NCBI GenBank assembly: GCA_030377965.1
Contig: JAUCGE010000024.1
Span: 1 to 35,567 of the forward strand
DNA: 35,567 nt
Source: Desulfobacterales bacterium HSG16
GTDB lineage: Bacteria > Desulfobacterota > Desulfobacteria > Desulfobacterales > HSG16
Direction of reading: 5' to 3'
In this document: positions 16,278 to 24,552 of the stretch, piece by piece
How positions within the stretch are numbered: position 1 is the first letter of the stretch
How the letters are laid out: each line of letters starts with the position of its first letter
Notes under the pieces: generated by a model
Told to the model about the DNA's origin: nothing
Seen by the model: the letters and a program-made list of their open reading frames with translations, nothing else
The model's database searches: none
Made by a program: the position numbers and the translations under genes

Positions 16278-17183
16278 ATGGAACAATTCTTTCAGCAATT
16301 AACAAACGGACTGGCAGTCGGCGGTATTTACGCACTTATCGCTCTTGGATACACTATGGTGTACGGAGTTATGAAACTTATAAACTTCGCCCACGGCGAC
16401 CTGTTCACCCTGGGTTCCTATCTGGGCTTGAGTCTTTTGACATCTCTGGCTCTTACCGAAAATATAGGGGCGTTCATGGGGGTCATAGCTCTTGCAATAC
16501 TGGTCATGGCCCTGGTTGGAATAGTCGGCGTAGTTCTGGAAAGGGCGGCTTATCGACCCTTGAGGGAATCACCAAGGCTTTCTGCTGTTGTATCCGCTCT
16601 GGGCGCTTCCATTGTATTGTCCAACGGAATCATGCTCATATACGGTGCCAAATATCTTTTTTATCCTCAGAATATTCTTCCAAGCATGACAATCCCGATT
16701 TTCGGCCTTCCGGTTCCTCTTATGCGGATAATAATTCTGGTCACGTCTCTGGTCATGATGGCAGCCTTATACCTGTTCATCCAGAAGACGACCATAGGAA
16801 CGGCTATCCGGGCTGCTGCCATTGATCAGGGAGCTGCAAGATTGATGGGAATCAATGTGGACATGGTGATCATGATGGTCTTTATGATCGGCCCGGCTTT
16901 AGGAGGCGCTGCCGGCCTTATGGTCGGACTTTATTACGGCAACATAAATTTCACGATGGGATGGGTGTACGGGCTGAAAGCTTTTACCGCAGCTATCCTG
17001 GGTGGTATCGGTAACATTCCGGGCGCTATGGTGGGAGGTATTCTGCTCGGAGTGATAGAATCTCTGGGCGCGGCCTATATTTCCCTTGCATGGAAAGATG
17101 CGATAGCATTTTTTGTTTTGATTCTGATTCTAATCGTTCGTCCCACCGGACTGCTGGGTGAAAGGGTTGCGGAGAAAGTATGA
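16278..17183 (+). CDS. livH: Branched-chain amino acid ABC permease (LivH-like)
   Basis: 301 residues of hydrophobic helices. The opening MEQFFQQLTNGLAVGGIYAL, then TMVYGVMKLINFAHGDLF and AAIDQGAARLMGIN, are typical of LivH. It forms half of the inner-membrane channel for branched-chain amino acid uptake. I start it at the ATG at 16278, because an upstream TTG at 16197 would add a non-homologous extension running through the intercistronic hairpin. The end overlaps the next gene by ATGA, so the two permeases are coupled. The two ATPase subunits normally encoded next to it are absent. Confidence 0.93.
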   Translation: MEQFFQQLTNGLAVGGIYALIALGYTMVYGVMKLINFAHGDLFTLGSYLGLSLLTSLALTENIGAFMGVIALAILVMALVGIVGVVLERAAYRPLRESPRLSAVVSALGASIVLSNGIMLIYGAKYLFYPQNILPSMTIPIFGLPVPLMRIIILVTSLVMMAALYLFIQKTTIGTAIRAAAIDQGAARLMGINVDMVIMMVFMIGPALGGAAGLMVGLYYGNINFTMGWVYGLKAFTAAILGGIGNIPGAMVGGILLGVIESLGAAYISLAWKDAIAFFVLILILIVRPTGLLGERVAEKV

Positions 17184-18118
17184 AAACAAAACAGATCATT
17201 ACGGCTTACGCGGTCACCATCATCTTGTTCCTGTGCTGTCCGGCCTTTTTGAATCGCTATTGGGTCGATGTATTGAATAATGTGGGTCTTTATGCAATTC
17301 TTGGCCTGAGTTTGAACGTTATCTTAGGCTATGCAGGTCTTTTCAACATGGGCCATGCCGCGTTTTACGCTATCGGTGCATATACAGCGGCGATCCTTAA
17401 CACCAAATTCGGAGTTCCAGTTTTATTACTGATTCCTGTGGCCGGTGTTTTCGCGGCTGTTTTCGCGGCAGTGGTGGCAAGACCGATCATCCATCTCAGA
17501 GGCGATTATCTTCTGATTGTTACCATAGGCATGGTGGAAATCCTTCGCATTGCCCTTATAAACGATCTTTTCGGCATCACAGGAGGCTCCAACGGAATAT
17601 ACGGCATAGGCAGGCCGGAAATTTTCGGGTTCAAGATAAAAAAACCCCACGAGTTCTTTTATCTTATCTGGCTTTTCGTAGCGATTACCGTCTTTTTTTT
17701 CAACAGACTCGAAAATTCCAGGTTCGGCAGGGCTTTAAACTTCTTGCGTGAAGATGAGGTAGCAGCGGAAGGGTCAGGCATAAACACAGCCTGGTATAAA
17801 TTGCTGGCTTTCATACTCGGTGCGTTCTGGGCAGGAATGACAGGCGTTCTTTATGCCACTAAAATGAATTTCATATCACCTGAATCTTTCAATTTCTGGG
17901 AATCAGTGGTTATTTTCATGATCGTCATTTTAGGCGGTTCTGGAAGTATAATGGGCGTTATCCTCGGTGCATTTCTGGTTGTAGGACTTCCCGAAGTGTT
18001 TCGCGATTTTGCAAACGCCAGAATGCTGTTTTTCGGTGCGGCCATGATCGTAATGATGATTTTCAGAAACGAAGGACTCATTCCTCCAAAACCGAAAAAA
18101 TTCGTGCTGGATGCCTGA
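17180..18118 (+). CDS. livM: Branched-chain amino acid ABC permease (LivM-like)
   Basis: 312 residues, multi-helix membrane protein. LivM features are YAILGLSLNVILGYAGLFNMGHAAFYAIGAY, LRGDYLLIVTIGMVEILRI, and FLREDEVAAEGSGINTAWYKLLAF. It is the partner of LivH in the membrane channel. The ribosome-binding site GGAG lies within the end of livH and the starts overlap by four bases. In standard operons livG and livF follow, but here a hairpin and then a kinase gene follow, so the ATPases must come from elsewhere in the genome or the complex no longer transports. Confidence 0.94.
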   Translation: MKTKQIITAYAVTIILFLCCPAFLNRYWVDVLNNVGLYAILGLSLNVILGYAGLFNMGHAAFYAIGAYTAAILNTKFGVPVLLLIPVAGVFAAVFAAVVARPIIHLRGDYLLIVTIGMVEILRIALINDLFGITGGSNGIYGIGRPEIFGFKIKKPHEFFYLIWLFVAITVFFFNRLENSRFGRALNFLREDEVAAEGSGINTAWYKLLAFILGAFWAGMTGVLYATKMNFISPESFNFWESVVIFMIVILGGSGSIMGVILGAFLVVGLPEVFRDFANARMLFFGAAMIVMMIFRNEGLIPPKPKKFVLDA

Positions 18119-18156
18119 GCTGACAAACTAAAACGCTTTAATTATCAATATTTCTT

Positions 18157-18195
18157 TTACGGCTTCATGCAGAGAATGTCTGCATGGAGCCGTAA
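18157..18195 (+). terminator. Strong hairpin after livM, probable terminator or processing site
   Basis: TTACGGCTTCATGCAGA (18157-18173) pairs with TCTGCATGGAGCCGTAA (18179-18195) with one mismatch and a five-base loop, 39 bases after the livM stop. It lacks a solid U-tract on the plus strand (TTGTCTG follows), so a factor-independent terminator is likely but not certain. Confidence 0.6.
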
Positions 18196-18261
18196 TTGTC
18201 TGATGTGTGATTCACATCCTCTAAATTTTTCCCAAAGCATTGATCCGGCAGCATATAATTG

Positions 18262-18332
18262 AAAATGTGAAGCGGAAAACAGATTACAGGCAGACAAAGT
18301 TGTAGAAGTTATTTCATCCACTGCCCAAAGGT
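18262..18332 (+). repeat. Degenerate copy of the 5-prime part of the binding-protein gene (1148-1220)
   Basis: The segment before the large kinase aligns with 1148-1220. The core AAAGTTGTAGAAGTTATTTC ATCCACTGCC corresponds to AAGGTTGTGGAATTTATTTC ATCCACGGCC. Read in frame it would give KVVEVISSTAQR and a stop, compared with KVVEFISSTAIK in the binding protein. It is either a relic of a duplicated gene or a shared leader element. The remainder of the gap 18119-18350 holds the hairpin above and no gene. Confidence 0.5.
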
Positions 18333-18350
18333 AATATAAAAGGAGATAGA

Positions 18351-21300
18351 TTGATTAATACAATCATTGAGGATCAGCGGCATATACTCCTTGTTGACGA
18401 TCTGCCTGACAATCTGAAAGTACTGAAAGGCATCCTGTCCAGACAGAATTATCTGTTACGGATTGCTATCAATGGAGAACTGGCGTTGAGATCAGCCAGC
18501 GTGGATATACCTGATCTTATATTACTGGATATCCAGATGTCGGGTATGGATGGATTTGAAGTCTGCAAATGCCTGAAAGCCGATGAACGGACCAGGAACA
18601 TTCCTGTAATTTTTTTTAGCGGCTCGAATGATCTTGAAGACAAGATCAGGGCTTTTTCCGCAGGCGGGGTGGATTTCATTACAAAACCGTTTCAAGAGGA
18701 AGAAATACTGGCTCGTGTTAAAACACATCTGGATCTGAGGGCTATGCAGAAGCGAATGAAAGAAAAAAACAGGAAGCTCAGACAGGCGGAACATGTACTT
18801 AGAAAAAATGAAGAGCGTCTGAGTACTCTTGTCAAGTTGAACCAGATGAAGGCGTCCTCAACGCAGCAGGAACTTGCGGACTTCGCTTTGGAAAAAGCCA
18901 TACATCTGACTGACAGCCAGATTGGTTATATCCATTTTGTTAACCCGGACCAGAAGAGTATACAACTTTTTTCATGGTCAAAAAATACATTGAAAAACTG
19001 TAAAACTGTCAAAAATGCCCATTATCCTATAGACCTTGCTGGCGTATGGGTGGATTGTGTCAGAACTCGAAATCTTGTAATTCACAATGATTACCAGAAG
19101 TTACCTGGAAAGAAAGGACTGCCTGACGGACATATCCCGATTAAACGCCACATGAGTGTGCCTGTTTTCGATGGAGAATTGATTTATGCCATTGCAGGAG
19201 TTGGCAACAAGGTCGATCCGTATGATGAATCGGATGCCAGTCAACTTTCCCTTTTTGCCAGCAGTATGTGGGAAGTCATTCAGCGAAGAAAAGTCGAAGA
19301 AAAACTGCGTGAAAATGAGGAAAGATTTCGGCTTACTTTTGATCAATCACCCATTGGAGCGGCACTCGTTTCGCTGGATCGACGTTTTCTGCGTGTCAAT
19401 GAGACATTTTGCAAAATTACGGGATATTCGGAAACTGAACTCCTGGAATTGACTTATGATCAAATTACTCATCCAGAAAATGTGGAAACCGATTTTTCTC
19501 TGATCAGCCAGCTGATATCCGGTAAAATCGATAAACTCAGTCATGACAAGCAGTACGTCCGAAAAGACGGGAGCATAGTGTGGGCAAATGTATCCGTCGG
19601 AATGATGAGAGATTCTGCCGGAAATCCAATGTGCCGTCTGCCGATGATCGTGGATATCACCGAGCGCAGACAAGCTGAAGAATCTCTCCGTATGGCGAAT
19701 GAAAAACTCAAGACCCGTGTCAATGAAATGTCCTTGCTGAACAGTATTTCCAGAACAATGACCTCCACAGGAGATTTTGCAACAGCCCTGGAAATATCGA
19801 TCCGGCAGATTGGAGACCTTCTGGGTGCTTATGGTGGAAGCTATGTCTTACTTGATGAAGACAGCCAGGATATCAAGATTATTGCACACTACGCCACAGC
19901 GGACGATGGCATAGATCTGACCGATATGGTAATTCCTGATATGCCGGTTAGTTCGATAATTTTTGAACATGGGAAAACTGTCATCATCAATGATGCACAG
20001 TTAAATCCTCTCATTGCACCGATTCAAGATCTCATACATCAACGCGGCATACAGGCGATGATGATAGTTCCTCTCAAAGTTCCTGGTAAGGTCATTGGTG
20101 CAATCAATATTTCAAGTGATTCTCGGGATCATAATTTCACGGCAGAAGATGTAAATCTGGTGGAAACCATTGCCGGGCAATTGGCAGGCGCTATTGAAAG
20201 AGCAAGTTTATATGAAAGTGCTAAAACAGCCAGGACGGAGGCTGAAAACGCCAACAGAGCCAAGAATGAATTTCTGGCCAATATGTCCCATGAAATTCGG
20301 ACTCCTATGAATGCTGTACTAGGTTTTCTCAGAATGACTATGGATGATTCCGGTCTTTCCAGCTCTCATAAAAAAAACCTTAATACAGCTTATGACTCGG
20401 CAAATTTGCTCATGTCGCTGATAAATGACATTCTTGATGTCAGCAAGCTGGAAAATGGAAAAGTTAAACTTGATAAACATATCTTTGATCTTGTTCGAAT
20501 AATTCGGAAAACACTGGACGTTCTTAATACAGGTGTCCGTGAAAAAGGGCTGGCTTTATCTTTAGATGTCCATCCAGACATTTCTCGCTTTTATATAGGT
20601 GATTCTTTGCGATTGCAACAGATTCTTCTTAATCTGGCAGACAATGCCATAAAATTCACTGAAGAAGGTCAGGTAAAGGTAAGTCTTGTCCCCTGCGAGG
20701 AGGAAAATTTTCTTCATTTTACGGTTTCCGATACCGGCATCGGGATTGCCCCGGAAAGGCTGAGTACAATTTTCGATGTTTTTACCCAGGCAGACAGTTC
20801 CACCTCTCGAAGTTACGGTGGCACAGGGCTGGGTACAACTATTTCCAAACAACTCGTCGAGCTTATGGGGGGACAGATATGGGCTGAAAGCAAAGAGGGC
20901 AGAGGCAGTGTATTTCACTTTACAGTGCGAATGAAAGCGACAGAACAAATGTCGGATAATGAGTCCGAATACAAGTTCGAACAAAGTTGTTCTTCTCGCA
21001 AATGGTTCAAAATTTTGCTGGCTGAAGATGTAGAGTTCAATATTATTCTTGTAAAAGAATATCTGGAACGGGAAGGCCATTTAGTTATAGTAGCCAGAAA
21101 CGGCCATGAGGCTGTTGAAATGTTTTCTCAGGACGAATATGATGCTGTTTTAATGGATATTCACATGCCTGAAATGGATGGACTGGAGGCCACGCGTAAA
21201 ATTCGTGAGGTAGAAAATCGCACCCGGCAACCTGAAGCCTGTAAAATTCCAATAATTGCCCTGACGGCAGACATTATGAACGATGAACAGGATATCTGCC

Positions 21301-22058
21301 GGAAAGCTGGGATGGATGCTGTCGTTGGAAAACCTATCGACTTTGATAAATTATGTGCAACTCTTGAACAAATGATATCCGAGGAGAAAGGCAGAAATTC
21401 GGAAATTTGTAAACGTAAATCGTGTGATTTTCAATCTACTGATACCCAATACCCAATACCTGAAATAGACGGTGTCGATATTCAAAAAGGTTTGAAAATC
21501 TGGAAAGACTCTGATGTATATACCAGCGCTTTGATTCGGTTTTCCAGGGATTACAGAAATTCGGCAGATAAAATATCCAGCCTCCTCGAACAGGGTGCTA
21601 TGGATAGCGCTTTTCATATCATACATGCAATTAAAGGTGTATCTGGAAACCTTTCAGCGCAGAATATTTTTGTCATCTCGTCAAAAATTAATAATGCAAT
21701 CTCTGAAAACAGGCAGGACGATGCCAGATCTATGATTCCGAGTCTGGAAAAAGCTTTTGATAAATTTTCCACAGCCATAAGCAGGCTTGAAGAGAAAGAG
21801 AGAAAGGAAGAAAAAACTGAAAAAAAAGCAGATTTATCTCTTGTGACTGAATTGTTGCAGAATATGCTAAATGCTATGGATCAATATAATCCAGCAGCAA
21901 TTGAACCGTTTTTGTCCAGACTGGATGATTGTATGTCTTCCGATCTGGTCGATCCTGTTAAAAAGCGTGTGGCCAGGTTTGACTTCAAAGGTGCTAAAAA
22001 CGAGACTATAAAACTGGCTTCTGCATTGGGGCTGGAACTGGAGATTTTATATGGATGA
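18351..22058 (+). CDS. Giant soluble hybrid kinase REC-GAF-PAS-GAF-HisKA-HATPase-REC-HPt
   Basis: 1235 residues. Order: receiver (about 10-130; LLVDDLPDN, LLDIQMSGMDGFE, TKPF), GAF2-like (about 160-320; AGVGNKVDPYDESD), PAS (about 325-445; FCKITGYSETELLEL), GAF (about 455-615), HisKA with H647 in NMSHEIRTPMNA, HATPase (NLADNAIKF, DTGIGI, GTGLGTT), receiver 2 (about 884-1005; LAEDVEFN, LMDIHMPEMDG, KP), HPt with H1092 in HAIKG, then a helical tail like that of neighbouring kinases (about 1155-1235). There is no membrane helix. The start is TTG: AGGAG lies five bases before it and no ATG exists upstream of the receiver. A short heptamer repeat sits between receiver 2 and HPt. It overlaps the next gene by eight bases. 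Confidence 0.94.
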   Translation: MINTIIEDQRHILLVDDLPDNLKVLKGILSRQNYLLRIAINGELALRSASVDIPDLILLDIQMSGMDGFEVCKCLKADERTRNIPVIFFSGSNDLEDKIRAFSAGGVDFITKPFQEEEILARVKTHLDLRAMQKRMKEKNRKLRQAEHVLRKNEERLSTLVKLNQMKASSTQQELADFALEKAIHLTDSQIGYIHFVNPDQKSIQLFSWSKNTLKNCKTVKNAHYPIDLAGVWVDCVRTRNLVIHNDYQKLPGKKGLPDGHIPIKRHMSVPVFDGELIYAIAGVGNKVDPYDESDASQLSLFASSMWEVIQRRKVEEKLRENEERFRLTFDQSPIGAALVSLDRRFLRVNETFCKITGYSETELLELTYDQITHPENVETDFSLISQLISGKIDKLSHDKQYVRKDGSIVWANVSVGMMRDSAGNPMCRLPMIVDITERRQAEESLRMANEKLKTRVNEMSLLNSISRTMTSTGDFATALEISIRQIGDLLGAYGGSYVLLDEDSQDIKIIAHYATADDGIDLTDMVIPDMPVSSIIFEHGKTVIINDAQLNPLIAPIQDLIHQRGIQAMMIVPLKVPGKVIGAINISSDSRDHNFTAEDVNLVETIAGQLAGAIERASLYESAKTARTEAENANRAKNEFLANMSHEIRTPMNAVLGFLRMTMDDSGLSSSHKKNLNTAYDSANLLMSLINDILDVSKLENGKVKLDKHIFDLVRIIRKTLDVLNTGVREKGLALSLDVHPDISRFYIGDSLRLQQILLNLADNAIKFTEEGQVKVSLVPCEEENFLHFTVSDTGIGIAPERLSTIFDVFTQADSSTSRSYGGTGLGTTISKQLVELMGGQIWAESKEGRGSVFHFTVRMKATEQMSDNESEYKFEQSCSSRKWFKILLAEDVEFNIILVKEYLEREGHLVIVARNGHEAVEMFSQDEYDAVLMDIHMPEMDGLEATRKIREVENRTRQPEACKIPIIALTADIMNDEQDICRKAGMDAVVGKPIDFDKLCATLEQMISEEKGRNSEICKRKSCDFQSTDTQYPIPEIDGVDIQKGLKIWKDSDVYTSALIRFSRDYRNSADKISSLLEQGAMDSAFHIIHAIKGVSGNLSAQNIFVISSKINNAISENRQDDARSMIPSLEKAFDKFSTAISRLEEKERKEEKTEKKADLSLVTELLQNMLNAMDQYNPAAIEPFLSRLDDCMSSDLVDPVKKRVARFDFKGAKNETIKLASALGLELEILYG
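21443..21460. repeat. Short heptamer repeat (TACCCAA) in the REC-HPt linker
   Basis: TACCCAA TACCCAA TACC at 21443-21460 codes for part of the linker between the second receiver and the HPt domain. It has only about 2.5 units, but it is of the same heptameric type as the array at 7133. Confidence 0.6.
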
Positions 22059-23208
22059 TAATAAACAACTGATACTTATTGTAGACGACGAACCAACCAA
22101 TCTGGAACTGATGATGCAGATTCTCGGAAACAATTATCGTCTGGCCTTTGCTACAAACGGTGCCGAAGCACTGAAAGCCACAGAAAAATTGGAACCTGAC
22201 ATTATCCTTCTGGATATAATGATGCCAGAAATGGACGGATACGAAGTATGCCGACATCTGAAAACAAATGAAAAAACACAATCCATTCCAGTGATTTTTG
22301 TGACAGCAAAGGGAGAAACAGATGATGAAATCAGAGGACTTGAACTTGGAGCCATTGATTATATCACAAAACCGGTCAGCCCGCCTATTGTAAAGGCAAG
22401 AATCAAAAATCATCTGGCATTGAAAAGTGCTCTTGAAGAAATAGAGCGAAAAAATAACATGTTGGAAAAACAGAATAATGAGCTGATAGAAGCATCGCAG
22501 CTTCGAGAGGATGTGGAACAAATAACCCGTCATGACCTGAAAACCCCCTTGAATGCGGTCATCAGTTTTCCCAGAATCATGCTTGCAAAGCCGGATAGTT
22601 TTTCTCAGAGCGATCTGGAATATCTTGAAATAATTGAAGATGCCGGCTTGCAGATATTGAATATGATCAATCTTTCACTGGATCTTTTCAAGATGGAAAG
22701 AGGGCGTTACATATTACAACCCGATAAAATGGATATTCTGCGGATCATAGAACGAATCATGATTGAAAACAGACAGATAATGGAACTGAAAAAGTTGTCG
22801 CAGATTATACGGATCAATGGAAACCCCGTCAATGATAAAACGGCTCTTTTTTATATTCAAGGAGAAGAACTGCTCTGTTATTCCATGATGGCAAATTTAA
22901 TAAAAAATGCTCTCGAAAGATCTCCGAAAAAAGAGATAGTCGGCATTGATCTTTTTGAAGAAAATAATGCTGCCGTCATATGTATTCATAATACAGGGTG
23001 TGTTCCTGAAAATATTCGTTCCAGATTTTTTGATAAATATATTACATCCGGCAAGACATCTGGCTCAGGTCTGGGTACTTATTCTGCCAGATTGATTGCC
23101 GAGACACATGGAGGTAGTATTCATCTTGATACATCGGATGAAAAGGGAACAACGGTAAGAATTCGAATTCCTCTCGAAAGTTCCGACGAGGTGGAACTTA
23201 TGATATAA
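22051..23208 (+). CDS. Soluble response regulator-histidine kinase (REC-HisKA-HATPase)
   Basis: 385 residues. The N-terminal receiver (about 5-125) has ILIVDDEPTN, LLDIMMPEMDGYE and TKPV. A coiled coil (about 130-155) leads to a HisKA-like helix with H161 in TRHDLKTPLNAVISF, a variant of the usual HELRTPLN. HATPase has N-box NLIKNALE, a weak G1 box (HNTGCVPENI, where N replaces the usual D) and GSGLGTYSARLIAETHGG. Loss of the aspartate in the first glycine box may weaken ATP binding. The ATG lies inside the end of the large kinase gene with GGAG upstream. It probably works with the large kinase and the HD-GYP protein that follows. Confidence 0.88.
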   Translation: MDDNKQLILIVDDEPTNLELMMQILGNNYRLAFATNGAEALKATEKLEPDIILLDIMMPEMDGYEVCRHLKTNEKTQSIPVIFVTAKGETDDEIRGLELGAIDYITKPVSPPIVKARIKNHLALKSALEEIERKNNMLEKQNNELIEASQLREDVEQITRHDLKTPLNAVISFPRIMLAKPDSFSQSDLEYLEIIEDAGLQILNMINLSLDLFKMERGRYILQPDKMDILRIIERIMIENRQIMELKKLSQIIRINGNPVNDKTALFYIQGEELLCYSMMANLIKNALERSPKKEIVGIDLFEENNAAVICIHNTGCVPENIRSRFFDKYITSGKTSGSGLGTYSARLIAETHGGSIHLDTSDEKGTTVRIRIPLESSDEVELMI

Positions 23209-23279
23209 AAGGAAAAGGCAGAATGAAAATGTATTTTGCAGATTTTGATTAATAAATCAATTTGGAACTGGAGCAAAAA

Positions 23280-24311
23280 ATGAGTAATCAAAAATGGCGG
23301 ATACTGGTTGTAGACGACGAACCCAATAATCTGCATCTGATGATGCAGGTTTTAGGTGATAAATATCAGATGGCTTATGCAACCAGCGGTAAGGAAGCGT
23401 TGGATATCGTAGTGAAAATGAAACCGGACCTCATTCTGCTTGATATCATGATGCCTGAAATGGACGGTTATGAAACCTGTCGAAAGCTGAAAGCAGATCC
23501 TTATATATCAAAAATCCCGGTAATATTTGTGACTGCTATGGGCAAAGAGGAGCATGAAAGTTTAGGGTTTGAAGTTGGTGGTGTAGATTATGTTACCAAA
23601 CCGGTTTCCGTCCCGGTCGTGCTGGCCAGAGTAGCCACTCACCTGGCTTTGTACAATCAGCAGCGGGCATGTGAGATAACTGTTCTGGAGCGGACAGCGG
23701 AACTTGAAGCCAGCCAGCATTCAGCCATACATATGCTGGGAGAAGCAGGCCATTACAATGACACGGATACCGGTGTTCATATATGGCGGATGGCTGCCTT
23801 TGCCGGTGCCATTGCCAGGGCACATGGCTGGCGGGCTGAACAGGCGGAAATGTTAGAACTTGCGGCTCCTATGCATGACACGGGAAAAATTGGAATTCCA
23901 GATGCTATTTTAAAAAAACCCGGCAAACTCGACGCTGAAGAATGGCAGATCATGAAAAATCATTCCAGAATCGGTCACGGCATACTCTGTAAATGTGACA
24001 CTCCCCTGTTTCGCATGGCTGCTGATATCGCCTTATATCACCATGAGAAATGGGATGGCGGAGGTTATCCCGAAGGTCTGAAGGGAGATCAGATACCAGA
24101 AAGCGCCCGTATCGTTGCTCTTGCAGATGTTTTTGATGCGCTTACGATGAAACGTTCGTATAAAGATGCCTGGCCGCTGGATAAGGCATTGAAGGAGATT
24201 CGTGACACCACAGGAAGTCATTTTGACCCGTTTCTGGTCGAGTCTTTTTTCAGTATCCAAAATGAGATAATGGAAATCAAGGATACATGGAACAGGAAAG
24301 AGTTATCCTGA
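23280..24311 (+). CDS. Response regulator with HD-GYP cyclic-di-GMP phosphodiesterase domain
   Basis: 343 residues. The receiver (about 5-125) has ILVVDDEPNN, LLDIMMPEMDGYE and TKPV. The HD-GYP domain (about 150-335) contains MHDTGKIGIPD with H199 and D200, NHSRIGHGIL, YHHEKWDGGGYPEGL and ALADVFDALT. All metal-binding motifs and the GYP signature are intact, so it should hydrolyse cyclic-di-GMP. I chose the ATG at 23280 because GGAG lies six bases upstream; a TTG at 23262 adds only six residues. It is the only classical output regulator in the window and the likely end point of the kinases before it. The 51 bases between it and the preceding kinase show nothing else. Confidence 0.93.
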   Translation: MSNQKWRILVVDDEPNNLHLMMQVLGDKYQMAYATSGKEALDIVVKMKPDLILLDIMMPEMDGYETCRKLKADPYISKIPVIFVTAMGKEEHESLGFEVGGVDYVTKPVSVPVVLARVATHLALYNQQRACEITVLERTAELEASQHSAIHMLGEAGHYNDTDTGVHIWRMAAFAGAIARAHGWRAEQAEMLELAAPMHDTGKIGIPDAILKKPGKLDAEEWQIMKNHSRIGHGILCKCDTPLFRMAADIALYHHEKWDGGGYPEGLKGDQIPESARIVALADVFDALTMKRSYKDAWPLDKALKEIRDTTGSHFDPFLVESFFSIQNEIMEIKDTWNRKELS

Positions 24312-24448
24312 AATAGTTAATTTGCCCAATTTCTGCGTCAGGCTATAATTTTCAATCCTCAAAATACTCAATGTATTCCTCCGGTTGGAAATTGCAGACT
24401 TCCTTGAACTTGAACAAATTTTCTTATTTCTGAATGGACAATAGCAAA

Positions 24449-24507
24449 ATATGGCGGGAACAAAACCCTGCCTGCCATATCAGGTATTTTATTTGCTGGA
24501 AAATCCC
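24449..24507 (-). repeat. Dispersed palindromic repeat, copy A
   Basis: Read on the minus strand this gives GGGATTTTCCAGCAAATAAA, ATACCTGATATGGCAGG and CCCGCCATAT. It is the counterpart of 34021-34080. ATATGGC (24449-24455) and GCCATAT (24474-24480) can form a hairpin after the HD-GYP gene. The remaining part of the 24312-24552 gap holds no gene I can support. Confidence 0.75.
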
Positions 24508-24552
24508 TTGCAGCTCTGACAAAAAAATAAAAAATTAAGAGAGGATAATTAA

